NCBI GenBank assembly: GCA_024663395.1
Contig: JANFAH010000074.1
Location: 180,971-244,970, forward strand
Reading direction: 5' to 3'
Source: Pisolithus tinctorius
Taxonomy: Eukaryota > Basidiomycota > Agaricomycetes > Boletales > Pisolithaceae
Length of the DNA: 64,000 nt
Shown here: positions 10,831 to 23,231 of the stretch, one piece after another
Numbering within the stretch: the stretch's first letter is position 1
Layout: each line of letters starts with the position of its first letter
Notes under the pieces: model-generated
What the model saw: only the letters and a program-made list of their open reading frames with translations
What the model was told of the DNA's origin: nothing
The model's database searches: none
Program-made: the position numbers and the translations under genes

Positions 10831-13039
10831 AACCACGTTGTTCGAGAACCTGGGGTCATCAGAGTTTGCTACACGGTTGATCGACGAGAACGCCTTCACG
10901 ATGTCAACAAATGCATCCACCGGCGCCACGAGTGCGAGGTCTGCCAAATTGTACACGAGAGCCGCCTCAACTGCCGGTTCCACTGTTCGCAATCTCTGTA
11001 AGAGCATTGAAATTGTCAGTCTTGTTACCTCCTCCTTGTCGAATTCCAGCGCAAGGCGCGCCACGACAGATATCGTGGTTATTCCAATGAGCTGCTTCTC
11101 TTCATCTGAGCGTCCCCGAAGGCCCGTTTCCTCGCTCCAATATGTAAGCTGGTCAGCGGATGACGCGTAAGGCAAACCGTAGATTGGATTATGAAGCAGT
11201 TGTTGCGACGACGACTCGGTGGTTTCCTTGCTAATCGCTGCAATGAAGTTCAGAAGAGAGTACATGTTAGACATGACCGAGTCTTCTCCAGGAGCAAGCT
11301 TAACGCCCGTGAGAGAAGCTACCAACGAGTGATACCCAACTCACCTTAATGCACAAGGCAAAGCACTTTGCTGCAGCTGTGAGTGGCGGTGGGGCACGCT
11401 TCTCAGAATTGAACGCAGACTCGAATATTGGCAAGGGGGAAGTAACAAAACGGCGTAAATGGTGGACTAGGTCTCCGGCTATATCAGTGAAGCTGTCAGA
11501 AAAGAATAAGTTCTTCTGCGACATGAACTATTCGTTTGGGACGAGCCTTTGTACAATCACAATCATGGACTTCGATGCTGCTTCTTGGACGAGATTATAC
11601 ATGATTGGTGACCTGTCACTTGAGAGCAAACCAAGACGAGCGTAAAGATCCGGATCAAGCTCTCCCGCGGCAACAGAGCATATGGAAGCCAATTTCTGCG
11701 AAAGAGTTAGATCCCTTTGTTCTTCACAGACTGCCAATTAGCAACATACCAAGCTCTCTGACATGGTCTCCCAGGCGTAAGTGTCCAACGGTGGCTCTGT
11801 GTCCATAACTTCCATTTGGCCCAGAAGGTCACTGAAACACTGCAAAGCTCCTTTGACAGTGGATCGTAAGGTTTCCACAGTCTCATCATTGAGCGTCACC
11901 TTCTGTGCAGCTTGTTTCATCAAGGTAGACCACGCCCGGTTAACGGCGGCGGCTTCCCTCCACAGCCCATCGTACGTGATTCCCTCAGGAGAAATGGGAA
12001 TGAGGGATTGGGCAAGCACGGTCCACTGCATTTCCATGACACAGCACACAATAAAATATCCACTAAGAGGACGTCCAGCAGAAACGTATCGGGAAATGAA
12101 AGTGTGACAAAACAAGAACAGAGAGGGGTCGGAATTAATGTCGACGTCTGTTTCTTGGTGAATTTCGAGAAGGTGGTGATTGATACGCTCGAGAATAGAA
12201 TCTTCGACAAGGCCGTCAAGTGAATGGGAGAGAAGATGCCATTGGGACGTAGCCCAGGGATATATGGTCGAAGTTATGGCACGGTAGAAGCCGTGGACGG
12301 AGGGTGTCAGCTGAGTGAATATTTCTATGGCTGGAGTCGTCTAGGTTAGGCATCAACTAATGTGTTACATTCAGAAATGCACGTACAATTTGCCACCCTG
12401 AGCTTTTCAATAACATCTGTGATGAAGCCTAGGATTGCATTGATAACGAGACCGGCGTAGTCCTCGTAAACGAAGCAAATGCGAAGTAAGGCGGATACAG
12501 TTGTGTATACCAATTGATCCGGTAACGCCCACTCTGGGAATCAACGTAAGCATTATGATCAAGCATCAGCAGAATGCATTACCGTCCCAAGAGAGAGTCT
12601 GGTCGTAGTCAATGTGGGGTGCGTCGCGCAAGATATCAAGCAAGGGCGTGATCAAGGTATCTTTCTGGCGAAGAATGTGCACCTCTGCAAGATTAGCAAC
12701 GTGTTCTCCAAACGCAATGTTGCAGTGTGCCCTCGCTTCGGACTGTGTGCTTGTGAACTACATCGAAGGCGGTTCGGAGGAGGCGCCGTACCATAAAGAT
12801 TCTCGAAGTTACTTCGCGTTCAGTGGTGCCATCTACGTCCGCATCTGAGTCATGCGTCTCCGGTGGTAGCACGGTTTTCGACCGAATGAGCTCCTGAATG
12901 GAGATAAGGGCATCTTCAGTCTCGTGCTTGAGGGTGGCCAGGTCCGACAGGACTTGCTGTCGGATGCTGAGCTCTAAACTAGTTGGTGTGAGTCGGTAAC
13001 ATAAGGAGTAGAGCCTGTGGAGACCACATACCAATCCAT
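5523..13039 (-). CDS. STT4: Phosphatidylinositol 4-kinase, Stt4/PI4K-alpha type
   Basis: Stt4 makes phosphatidylinositol 4-phosphate at the plasma membrane and feeds PI(4,5)P2 synthesis, actin and cell-wall integrity signalling. The gene spans 7.5 kb with many short introns, consistent with the roughly 1,900-residue family. Best start: ATG at 13039 (MD-C), spliced through an intron to [16 protein letters not shown], as in other Stt4 N-termini. A long helical solenoid follows. The PIK helical domain lies near 7280-7660 ([18 protein letters not shown]). The kinase domain runs from about 6840 to 5520: [16 protein letters not shown] (phosphate-binding lysine), [11 protein letters not shown] (catalytic loop) and, after a spliced intron, [13 protein letters not shown]. 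The C-terminus, [15 protein letters not shown], is joined over an intron to a TAA at 5523-5525. One intron carries a 36-nt homopolymer, and the junction just after DFGFLFDI is odd (see findings). Confidence 0.93.
10793..10828. repeat. 36-nt A homopolymer (T on the coding strand) inside an STT4 intron
   Basis: The plus strand reads 36 uninterrupted A residues. On the STT4 coding strand this is a T tract directly after the donor region of an intron whose acceptor is near 10759. The length of such tracts is prone to replication slippage and sequencing error. Open frames across it that encode polylysine or polyphenylalanine are artefacts of the tract. Confidence 0.97.
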
Positions 13040-13160
13040 GTGTCGACCGAAAGTGGCCTTCAATTAACTGCAACTTCAGCGGAACGGAAGGAGAGACGTC
13101 AGATGCGGAGTTGCTGGTACCAAGGCCTATAAATACTTCCGGCCTCGGATGCCTTGTCAA

Positions 13161-13252
13161 GGCGCTATAGCCAAGTGGTTACGGCGACAGATTCGAACCA
13201 ACGCGATATCTGTTCCTCTTTGAGGGCGCAGGTTCAAATCCTGCTGGCGTCG
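13161..13252 (+). tRNA. tS(CGA): tRNA-Ser (anticodon CGA), with a short intron
   Basis: The segment folds as a class II tRNA. The acceptor stem is GGCGCTA with TGGCGTC (two wobble pairs), and the discriminator is G, as in eukaryotic serine tRNAs. The D arm is GCC-AAGTGGTTAC-GGC. The anticodon stem is ACAGA/TCTGT and the loop begins TTCGAA, so the anticodon is CGA, reading UCG. About 10 nt (CCAACGCGAT) inserted after the base 3' of the anticodon is a canonical-position tRNA intron; serine CGA tRNAs in yeasts also carry introns. The long variable arm is CCTC-TTT-GAGG, and the T arm is GCAGG-TTCAAAT-CCTGC. A T run follows immediately as a Pol III terminator. It lies about 120 bp upstream of the STT4 start on the opposite strand. 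Confidence 0.95.
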
Positions 13253-13262
13253 CTTTCTTTTT
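13253..13262 (+). terminator. RNA polymerase III terminator of tRNA-Ser
   Basis: CTTTCTTTTT begins directly after the discriminator base. The final run of five T residues is a standard Pol III termination signal. Confidence 0.8.
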
Positions 13263-14493
13263 GGCCCCTCTCCCCTTTATGACCTATTGCTCGTCGGTCA
13301 TGGCATTCTGGCCTTTATCAGACTTTGGGATCGCAGCTTGGCTGGAACATGCATTTCTCAAGGAATTCCATGTAACAGGCACTTTGGTCATTGTATTCTT
13401 CGCGCTACTCTGGTTGTCCTGGACGCGGTCCCACAGGGAGGATCAAGCGCGTTCAAGAGCCGCCCTCCGAGCTCTTCTCACCGTCATCACACCGTCGTGC
13501 TCCTTCTGGCCATCTCGATACACGAAACTGGTCAAGCAAGCCAGCGTTCGTGCCAACGACTGCATCGTGTTGCCCTTCGACATGGTCATCCAGGATGTTC
13601 TCGAAGGCGTGATCGAATTCCGAGATCCCCTAATCGACATAGTTGACCTCACTGGCGGGATACAAGTGAACGGTTGGAATATATGCGTCCACCTGGAGTG
13701 GAAACTGTGGGTTGACGCCATGGAATTGTGGCTCAGCCACAAGGTAAGCCAGAAGATGTTCCCTGCCATTCATTAATTGCAAGTCGCTGCTCAGGCGGAC
13801 CGAGGGCTAGGTGAGTACGCTGTCGTTGTCGCCTTTCTAACGCTTCTGGTGACACCGCGATACCTGTATTACAGGCTTGTTTGGATGGCCAACGTCAAGG
13901 TCCGTGGTTACTTTGAGTCCTCAATCCGTGAAAGAATTCGTAGCCCTCATAATAGATCTCCTGTTGACCCCTTTCTGCTCCTCTTTTGTCCCTTTGTGGC
14001 AAGTCGGCCGTCCGGCGACCACATCAACCTCGACTGCCAGCCCTTCTCAAGTATCAGAAACATAAAGCCTGGGGCCCGACTGACATTGGAATTTACGTCG
14101 CTGTCCATGGCCATAAGACCGTGCAGTGCAAACCACGTTCTCGCGCTGCTTCCGTTCATTCTTTGCACACGAGATTCCTGCGGACCTCCACGACGCCCAA
14201 GACAATTATCCCGCGTCTTGGACATGCTAGGCACCTTGGCTCACGCAACAAGGCAAGGTAATATAGTTGTGCGCTCGGCCACGAACATGTCAATGCTCTA
14301 CCACCAAGAGCTGCTGCGTCTATATGAGCGCATCTCTGAAAACGGCGAGTTTCGCAAGATGTTGATCAATGCCTTTGGTATTCGGAAGTGGCGACAACAA
14401 AGAGTTTGTTTGGCTTTTGAAGCTGTCCTTGTTCGCCGGGGGCTAATCGAGAAGTGGGCGATCGAAGCATCGGTGGAGGAAAGCTTAGTTTAA
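13261..14493 (+). CDS. Orphan protein, possibly membrane-associated; exon structure uncertain
   Basis: I do not recognise this gene. A long open frame runs from about 13261 to a donor (AAG|GTAAGC) near 13744, with candidate ATGs at 13279 and 13300. It includes a strongly hydrophobic segment (TGTLVIVFFALLWLSW, near 13380) followed by a basic Arg-rich stretch and an amphipathic region. After one or two introns a hydrophobic exon near 13860-14040 contains FVALIIDLLLTPFCSSFVPL. The last exon is helical and charged (ELLRLYERISENGEFRK, near 14310) and ends at a TAA at 14491-14493. The frame of the exon near 14130-14220 is ambiguous. The start falls just after the tRNA terminator, so the promoter would have to overlap the tRNA gene or the true start lies further in. 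It could be a lineage-specific membrane protein; no function is inferred. Confidence 0.45.
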
Positions 14494-14622
14494 CGAGGAC
14501 CTACGAAGAATGCAAATGTGCCATATGGCACGTTGTGATGTATATTACTCGATGCACCGATGATTACAGGCTGTATACATTATTTACGCCGTCGTGACAT
14601 CCACGACACCTAAAGACGACAG
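14494..14622. other. Convergent intergenic gap
   Basis: This short gap lies between the stop of the orphan gene and the stop of the BCKDHB gene. It is presumably overlapping 3' UTRs; nothing else is visible. Confidence 0.4.
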
Positions 14623-16323
<1,701 letters not shown>

Positions 16324-16447
16324 GGTACAGGATCAAGCAAGATCCGTTGGCGCGGGTGGTGATCCGTCCCACCCGACATGCAAGTGTCCGTGCGAGAGTC
16401 GCCACAATCCAGGTCCCTTATTGTAAAGCACACATCCCACTCGGAAC
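16324..16447. promoter_or_regulatory. Shared divergent promoter, BCKDHB / CREC
   Basis: Only 124 bp separate the two start codons, so the core promoters must overlap. I cannot assign specific factor sites. Confidence 0.5.
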
Positions 16448-18718
16448 ATGGAGAGCGACGGCGCATTCGTTGCTCCAGAAGGAGTCTACTCTGTCACAGA
16501 GGAGCACAAGCCCCCCGCCATCCCAACACATCAGACGAGCAGCACACCCGCCAATACAACAGCCAGCAGCAGTGGCACATCGGCTTACCCCTCCCGCCTC
16601 TCAGCGGTCACCATCCGCTTCAATTCATCGAAGCCTGCCAGCTCACCCGGCCTGGCACAGCTGCTTGGCGCTAATCTGACAAAAGATTCCAGGAGAGACA
16701 AGGAGAAAGATAAGGACAAGTCTCTCCTGGACGAGCGCAGCCAGTCCTCTACCGAGACACAAGATGACAGCCACATTACCCCTCCAGAGGTTTCCTCCCC
16801 ACAGACATCTGTTCCGCAGGACTCGCCCACCGCACCAGAGTCGCACCACCCTCTCTTCGCCCATCCCTCCGCTATAGGCAAGAGAAAGGTCGTCTCCAGA
16901 CCGAAGCACAACATGCGTACCACCTCGTCCACCTTCATCACTCGCCTACAAACCATCGAGGGGCTCAGCAAAATTCTCTCAAACAAGCATGGGGATGCCA
17001 CCTTTCTGTTTTATAATTGCAATAAAGCATTCCACTGGGTAGAGGTCGGATCAAAATCGAAGGTATATACCACGACTCCTCCCGTCACTTCTCGTTCTCT
17101 AATACTAGTCTTCTTAGGAACCTCTGATGAGGATTACCTTCTCTGCCTTCCCCACCTGTCATGACGTTAACCCACACACTGCATCTCCAGAGAAGCTCGA
17201 CGTCGTCATCGGCTTCAACACAGGCGATCTTGTATGGCTAGGTACGTTATCATGTCTGCCTACGTCAGATATGTTGAGAAAGGTACAGATCCCATGACCA
17301 GTCGTTATGGCCGTCTAAACAAACAGGTATGTATATATTGACATGTCGGGAAACGTCATTGAACTTGATCTTAACGAAGGGAGCTATCTCGTCTTCCCCG
17401 TGCACTGCGGCCCATTGGGTCCCTTCATCACCTACGTTATTCTTGGTCTCGCATGCTGACGGAACGATCGTCGTCTACGACAAGGAAAGAGATGATGGCA
17501 TGTTCAGTCCATCCATACCCAGTGCATCGGCGTTGACTACGCTCAACGTTCCTGGTCCAAGCGCCCTTGGCGTGCCTGCCCAGATTCAAGCTCCATCACA
17601 ACCGCAGGGAGGTACTGACTGGGATCCAACATCGACAATGCATGTCACCACGCCTCCATGGCACCCTGAATCCAGTGTAGCTGCCAAGGAACGGACAGAC
17701 AAAGGTATAGCCAAGAACCCAGTAAGTCACTGGAGAGTCAGTAGACGCAGTATTATGGGTATGCGCGCTTCTCTTCTGCATAGTCTCATGTTCACTGTCA
17801 CAGACTTTGTATTCTCTCCCGATGTTAAGTACGTTGCCGCGATATCGGAAGACGGCTGTTTGCGTGTCATCGATGCCTTAGCAGAACAGTGAGTTTTCAT
17901 AGGTGTGGCTAATGCTTGATGCAAGCCTCTCTTATAGGCTGGTCGACTGCTATTCTTCGTACTTCGGCGCGCTCACCTGTGTCGCGTGGTCCCCTGACGG
18001 TCGTTTCATCCTCGTCTGTACCGAATTCTTTCTTTCCTCACTGTTGACCAACGGCGATGCATAGACCGGAGGACAGGATGACTTGCTAACAATATTCTCA
18101 CCATGGGAACAACGTGTGGTTGCCAGGTGTCAAGGACACTCTTCGTTCGTCTCAGCCGTCGCATTTGACGAATTGCGGTGTGATGGGCGCAACTATCGCT
18201 TCGGCAGTGTAGGAGAGGACAACAAACTCATTCTAGTCAGTGTGCTCTCACTGTGTATTTGAAAGGTGCTTACCGGCTACAGTGGGATTTCTCGAGCAGT
18301 GCATTACATAGACCAAAGCCACAGTCAGCACATCACGTACGCGTGTCCATGACTTCAAGCGTTTCGCTCGCGGTCCGCCACGGAGTAGGGTCTACGGCGC
18401 AGCTCGCTATGTCACGGTATCATCCAGCGCCGTCGAGGAACGAAGTCTCTGTTGTACAGCCAGTGCTCGTAAGTAATCAACGAAATCGTGGCGGTTTCCA
18501 TTTCCTCGGATCGCTGATCCACACGTCTCCAGGTAAAGCAGATCGATACAGACCTACTTACCTCCCTGACCTTCCTACCGCGTGCACTGGTGACTGCGAC
18601 AAAGGCAGGACATGTCCGAGTATGGGTGCGACCTCTGGTTATGGCTGGGAATTCTCGGCGGCGTGGACATGGCAGACAGCTGTTGTCCATATCTGATATA
18701 CAGGGCGTGCTGGCCTGA
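16448..18718 (+). CDS. CREC: WD40 protein of the CreC/WDR20 family (deubiquitinase partner)
   Basis: CreC/WDR20-type WD40 proteins bind and activate ubiquitin proteases; in Aspergillus the CreB-CreC pair acts in carbon catabolite repression. The N-terminus (from 16448) is Ser/Thr/Pro-rich with a basic patch, and is presumably disordered. After [20 protein letters not shown] (near 16920) come WD40-type segments: [85 protein letters not shown] and [15 protein letters not shown]. The C-terminal blade includes [16 protein letters not shown]. The reading needs about eight short introns. The stop TGA is at 18716-18718, taking the frame through the last exon to ISDIQGVLA. It converges on the APC15-like gene, with 82 bp between the stops. 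Confidence 0.88.
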
Positions 18719-18800
18719 CCCCGTGGCGAACTGCGCAAAGCATAAATTATTTGTTGCACTATGTACATTTGCTAGACTGTACAATCAACCACGTACCTTT

Positions 18801-19391
18801 TCAAACGTCAGATTGCTCGTCTTCGTATTCTGTCTCGTCAGATGTAACGTCGACGTCGTCTGAAGGGCGTCCTTCGTCCATGTCTTCCATGCCTGCATCT
18901 AGATCTGCTCCAGACTCGTCGTTCTCCTCCCCATTTACTGACGGCGAATGGTCCCCAGACTGCCCACTTTCTGAGCCCTCTGAATCGTCTTCTGCCTATA
19001 ATAGATCGACAGCTCAGGCCTGTCTGCACTACGCTGTAGCATGAGAGAACTCACGTCATTTTTCTCTTCCAATTGGGTGGCATGACGGCCTATGGGGATA
19101 TACCAAGAAAACCCACGATTACGGACTTCCAGATTCTGCATTGCAGAAAGGAGACCAACGATGAGCATACATACGGCGCCCCCAGCTTCCGTCATGACAT
19201 ACGCTTTCCTCTAGATCACCTTCTTCGTCTGACAAGTCATTCATTTCCCGTTCCAGGTCTCGGCGGGTAGTCAATCTTCCATAGAATCGGTCCCGCTTCG
19301 GCAGTGGGACTGGGCCGAAGTGAGGTGCCTTCGGAAGGACCAATGGGATCAGTGGTGGACGCGGAACGAGCGTTGGTGAGACGATGGACAT
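18801..19391 (-). CDS. APC15: Anaphase-promoting complex subunit 15 (Apc15/Mnd2) candidate
   Basis: APC15 is a small acidic subunit of the APC/C that helps turnover of the mitotic checkpoint complex; the yeast counterpart Mnd2 restrains the APC in meiosis. The ATG at 19391 gives MSIVSPTLVPRPPLIPL. After a charged linker (LEREMNDLSDEEGDLEES) an intron leads to NLEVRNRGFSWYIPIGRHA and TQLEEKND, resembling the conserved Apc15 block (R-x-x-G-x-x-W-x-x-P-x-G). A second intron leads to a very acidic tail (DDSEGSESG, then GMEDMDEGRPSDDVDVTS) ending at a TGA at 18801-18803. The architecture of short N-terminus, conserved block and acidic tail is that of APC15. The gene is small and divergent, so the call rests on one short motif plus architecture. 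Confidence 0.6.
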
Positions 19392-19584
19392 CGCGGTATT
19401 CTATGACTAGCTAGGACTTCTTGAGGCTGAACGTACTATGTAGTAGTACTTCCAAATTCAGACCCGAACCCACATCAGAAAGTGGTAAATCACCAATACT
19501 ATCTACATACACTCTCTCAATTAGCAGGCAGTAGAGTACTTATATATACAGAAGAGCATACGTTGCTGATGGATTCATAGAACT

Positions 19585-22500
19585 TCAAGCGGTGGTACAC
19601 TTCAGAAGGCCATATCCACGCTCGTCATCACCGATCGCCCAGCTTTCAATCGTGAAATTCATACGCGGCGACTCGATCTCTTTTTCTCTATTCACCGACC
19701 ACGCATCATGCACCTCTTTGAGGTTTCCAATAACGGGCTTGAGCTTAGCGAGGAATTTACAAAAAGCGCCACGGTCGTAATGGAAGTCGTCTGCCGGGGT
19801 ATCCTGCAAAAGAGTACACTGAACGAAAGGTCAGCGTCTAAGCTATCCAACCTTATAAGGGGCAAATCACGCACTTCTTTTCCGCAAAGTGAGACGTTGA
19901 GACTGTCATCTGCATCGTCCTCAAGCCGGAGGTACAAACAATAACACCACTTGCAATGGGTCTCCGTCATATCATCACACCCTGGGCAGGCCTTAAAAGT
20001 CAGTGGGACACTGAAAAGAGTTAGAACGACATAGAAAGGTCAACTCATGGACTCACTCTGATTGACAACTCATACAACGCAAGATACATGCGTCTTCAAG
20101 GAGAAATGGGAAGAAGTCGACTGTGCGTGCTACGACGGTAAACACGCTGGGACAAGTCGTACTTGAGAGGACCTCGCGAATGGTACTGTATTTTGGAGCT
20201 CCGCGTTGGGTGGTCATCGGCTGAGGCGTTGGCGAGGTAGGCCACGACGTGCGATCCAGCATCAATTCCCGCTTCCATTTATCCTTGTTCCTAAATCGTC
20301 GCTCCCTGAATAAGTAGAACACTCCTAAGATATACCGCTCACATTTTCAGGGTTGATTGTTGCTCTTCTTCCCGGTCAGTAAGAGGGAGAAGGAGTCTGT
20401 CCTCACCACCTAAGCGTCCGTGGGTGTTAGAACTATCACCTCTTTGGATTAGGCGCAAATTCAAAATTCTGTACGAGCTGCCGATGCAGATGTCGCGCGC
20501 CATTTGTGACTGAGCACCATCCAGTTTAATCCTCAATATGCGGAAGTCAAGGCCACGCGCCCATTCGGAGGTAGATACCTGACGCGAGAAAGTTGGATTG
20601 TATGTATAATCGGTTGCGTAGATGGAAGTCCCGTCTCGCGGATCGGAATCAACGGATAAAACCTGCGTACGCTTTGTGGTGAAAGATGGAAGGTAGAGGC
20701 AAGTGTCACCAACCTCAACAACGCACGAAAAAAAGACGCTCGTGTCGTCTACGTCTTGGAACAGTTTGTATGGGAAGGAATTCGGTAAACCGGCGCTCAA
20801 GCCACCTTCCGAAAAGCTCTGCTTCCGCCTGTACAAGCGTCCTAGGATGCAAACATCAGAGTAGGTATTGTGGAGCTCACGTAAGAAGGGCTTTCAAATG
20901 CAGGTATTTATCCACTTCCGTTTCGTTCAGTTGGATGACTTTTTCGGCAGTATGCATTTTGCCCTCAAGGTAGCCATTCCGGTTCAACCTTGCTCGAACA
21001 TTGTAAAGGTACCAATACTCCCCGGCATTCATAAGCTGTGCCAAGTCTCTTGCTTTATCCCACATTTCGATGGGGAAGATACGATCGCAAAGGCCTGGCG
21101 GACACCAAGCAGGTTTGAGGGGGTACGTGTGAGGATTGTTCGTGTAGTCGGTCACATACACTGTATACGAGCCAGCATCGTTGTGGAACTTGTGTAAAAT
21201 CTGCAATGAGTGTGAATATTCAGAATGCCTCAGAAATCAATGCCACAAACCTCGACTGTACAGTTGAAATAACCTTCTGGAGCGACTTCCGGGGATGCTT
21301 CGCACAATAAGCGATGCTCTTTGGTAGGACGGGTGGCACGTTGTACACAGATTACTTCTTTCTCTGTTCCTCGCAACCCTTTCCACCACGTCAAAAGCTT
21401 GTGGCAGTATTGCAGCTCCACACCATCTTTGCTGGGTTTCCAGAAGGGGGTGAAGATATAACCCAGACCGTTAGCTAACGCTTCTTCCTCGGGCGCTTGC
21501 CCTCTGTCAACGGGTCGAGCGTCGTTCGTTGCAGAATCATAGACAGCCCAGCGCAGTTTATCCGTATACCCGATCGCCTTCAGAACGCCACTGAATTCGG
21601 AAATCTACGAAGATACCTCAGTAAGCACTAGGAGAACATGCTGCTGGCATTACCAACTTTCAACTTGCGCAAAATGACAACATCACCTTCTGCTACTTGA
21701 GGAAGCCACTCAACGTAATTCTTCTGGAAGCACGTCACGCCGACACCAGCATCTGAGAGGCCATTGCCGGAGGTTATTGTAGGGTCAACGATTGTAAATG
21801 AACGTGACCACTCTGTCAACTATAAGCAATTGGTTTCGTTTTCGAGAAACCGAAACTGCCTAACCGTTGGTAGAGGTTCTCTTTGGGGCATTGGCTTGAG
21901 TTACGACACCTATGACATTGATCAACTCATGGCCTTTACGGAGCACATTCAATGGTGAGAATACGTCGCCCTGTAAAAGGTCTATCGGTCCGCGACTGGA
22001 AAGAAAACAGATCGCCTAACCATTTCCGTCCGAAACGCGTTGCCTATCGACAAGCTTGGCTCCCCAGAGTGTGTACCTGTCCTAAGGTATGTACTGCTTG
22101 ATGGTTGGGTAGACATACTATCTTGTGGGATCGTTAATAATATTTTATCGTTTTCCGGGTCATTGGTGTGGACACTGGTCGGGATTTGCGGAGGTTGAGG
22201 GGATGCGACCCGCTCACTGGCATTTCCGCTTAAATGGGTGGGCGTACGTATATCACGTTCAAGGTGACCGGAAGTGCGGGATGCACGGTGTTTCTCCCAT
22301 CTACGCTTCTTTCTCTCGAATTTTGTTAGCCTCGCAGGGCCATTTTGATTAGCGCTACGTTTACTGTGGCGATGCCCACCCGACGTACAGTGGCCGCTGG
22401 GCTGCACCTCGTCTTCAAGGTGCTGGTTAGTGGCTCGACCAACGTCTCCAAGACTAAGCGAGGGAGCTGGCGTCCTAGATGCAGATGTATCATCCATGAT

Positions 22501-23071
22501 CACGTCGGACACTAGTCGCATAGGGCCGGGACTGTACCAATCTTCCATCGGGGCGTGTTCTAAGTAATGTCGTGTACAGAAGAAGGTGGTCGCAGCGATA
22601 AAATCGTAAATACGTACTTTCCCATGTGTTGATTATTTTGCCTTTGTTAGTGCCGCTGAGGTACTTGATTGCGACACCACTGGTATACCTTAGGATCAAT
22701 GGCAGCTGATGAGGAGCACTAGATTCCTTGCGAAACTCGACCTCTGCACCTTTGAGGGCGAGACAGATACGATCATGGGGTCGGAAAGGCAACGTCTCCA
22801 CCCACTGGAAGCACCTCCCGGAGAGGGCCACCTCGAATCTGTTAAGGGAGTGATTTTCGGATACTTCGAGGTTGAAGCGACGAGCTCCATTCGCGGGCGG
22901 CCAGCTCATGAATACCTTTCCCTCCACATATCCCGAGTCGTCGTCCTCGAGGTGAAATAAATCCCGTGAGCTTCGCTTGCGGGAGCGATGGAAGAGGTCC
23001 TCTTCGGTATCTGGACTGCGGCGGGACCTCTCTGCTTTGTTTTCAGCCTCCGAGTGGGCTGACCCCTTCAT
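19585..23071 (-). CDS. POT1: Telomere end-binding protein POT1
   Basis: POT1 caps the single-stranded G-rich telomere overhang within shelterin. The ATG at 23071 starts a charged region, followed by a segment near 22610-22900 with an OB-like pattern (FNLEVSENHSLNRFEVAL). Near 21650-21830 lies the telomere-binding OB1 motif: FTIVDPTI, then GVGVTCFQKNYVEWLPQV and GDVVILRKLKV. A second OB-like region spans about 20880-21600 (ILHKFHNDAGSYTVYVTDYT; YLYNVRARLNRNGYLEGKMH). The C-terminal part near 19700-20320 has paired cysteines (CMSCQ, ACPGCDD, CKWCYC), consistent with the zinc-bearing OB3 of POT1. The stop is at 19585. Twelve or so introns are required and several exon ends are uncertain. It is divergent from TAP42 with a 160-bp gap. 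Confidence 0.85.
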
Positions 23072-23231
23072 GCTAGTTGTTTGAGTGCAAGTGCGATGGC
23101 ACGCCGTGACGCGACTAGTCCGCGCCGTAATCGATACGCGTTGGGATAGTAGTAATTAGACCATAGACGCCCCCCGGACACCGGTAACCACATCAAACGG
23201 AGTCAAGGCTGATGTCACCTACGGAGACGTC
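23072..23231. promoter_or_regulatory. Shared divergent promoter, POT1 / TAP42
   Basis: A 160-bp gap separates the two start codons. The promoter role is inferred from position; no defined element was recognised. Confidence 0.45.

Noticed and set aside
10790..11170. Plus-strand open frame starting with polylysine
   Set aside because: It begins in the 36-nt A tract and overlaps STT4 exons on the other strand; it is an artefact of the homopolymer.
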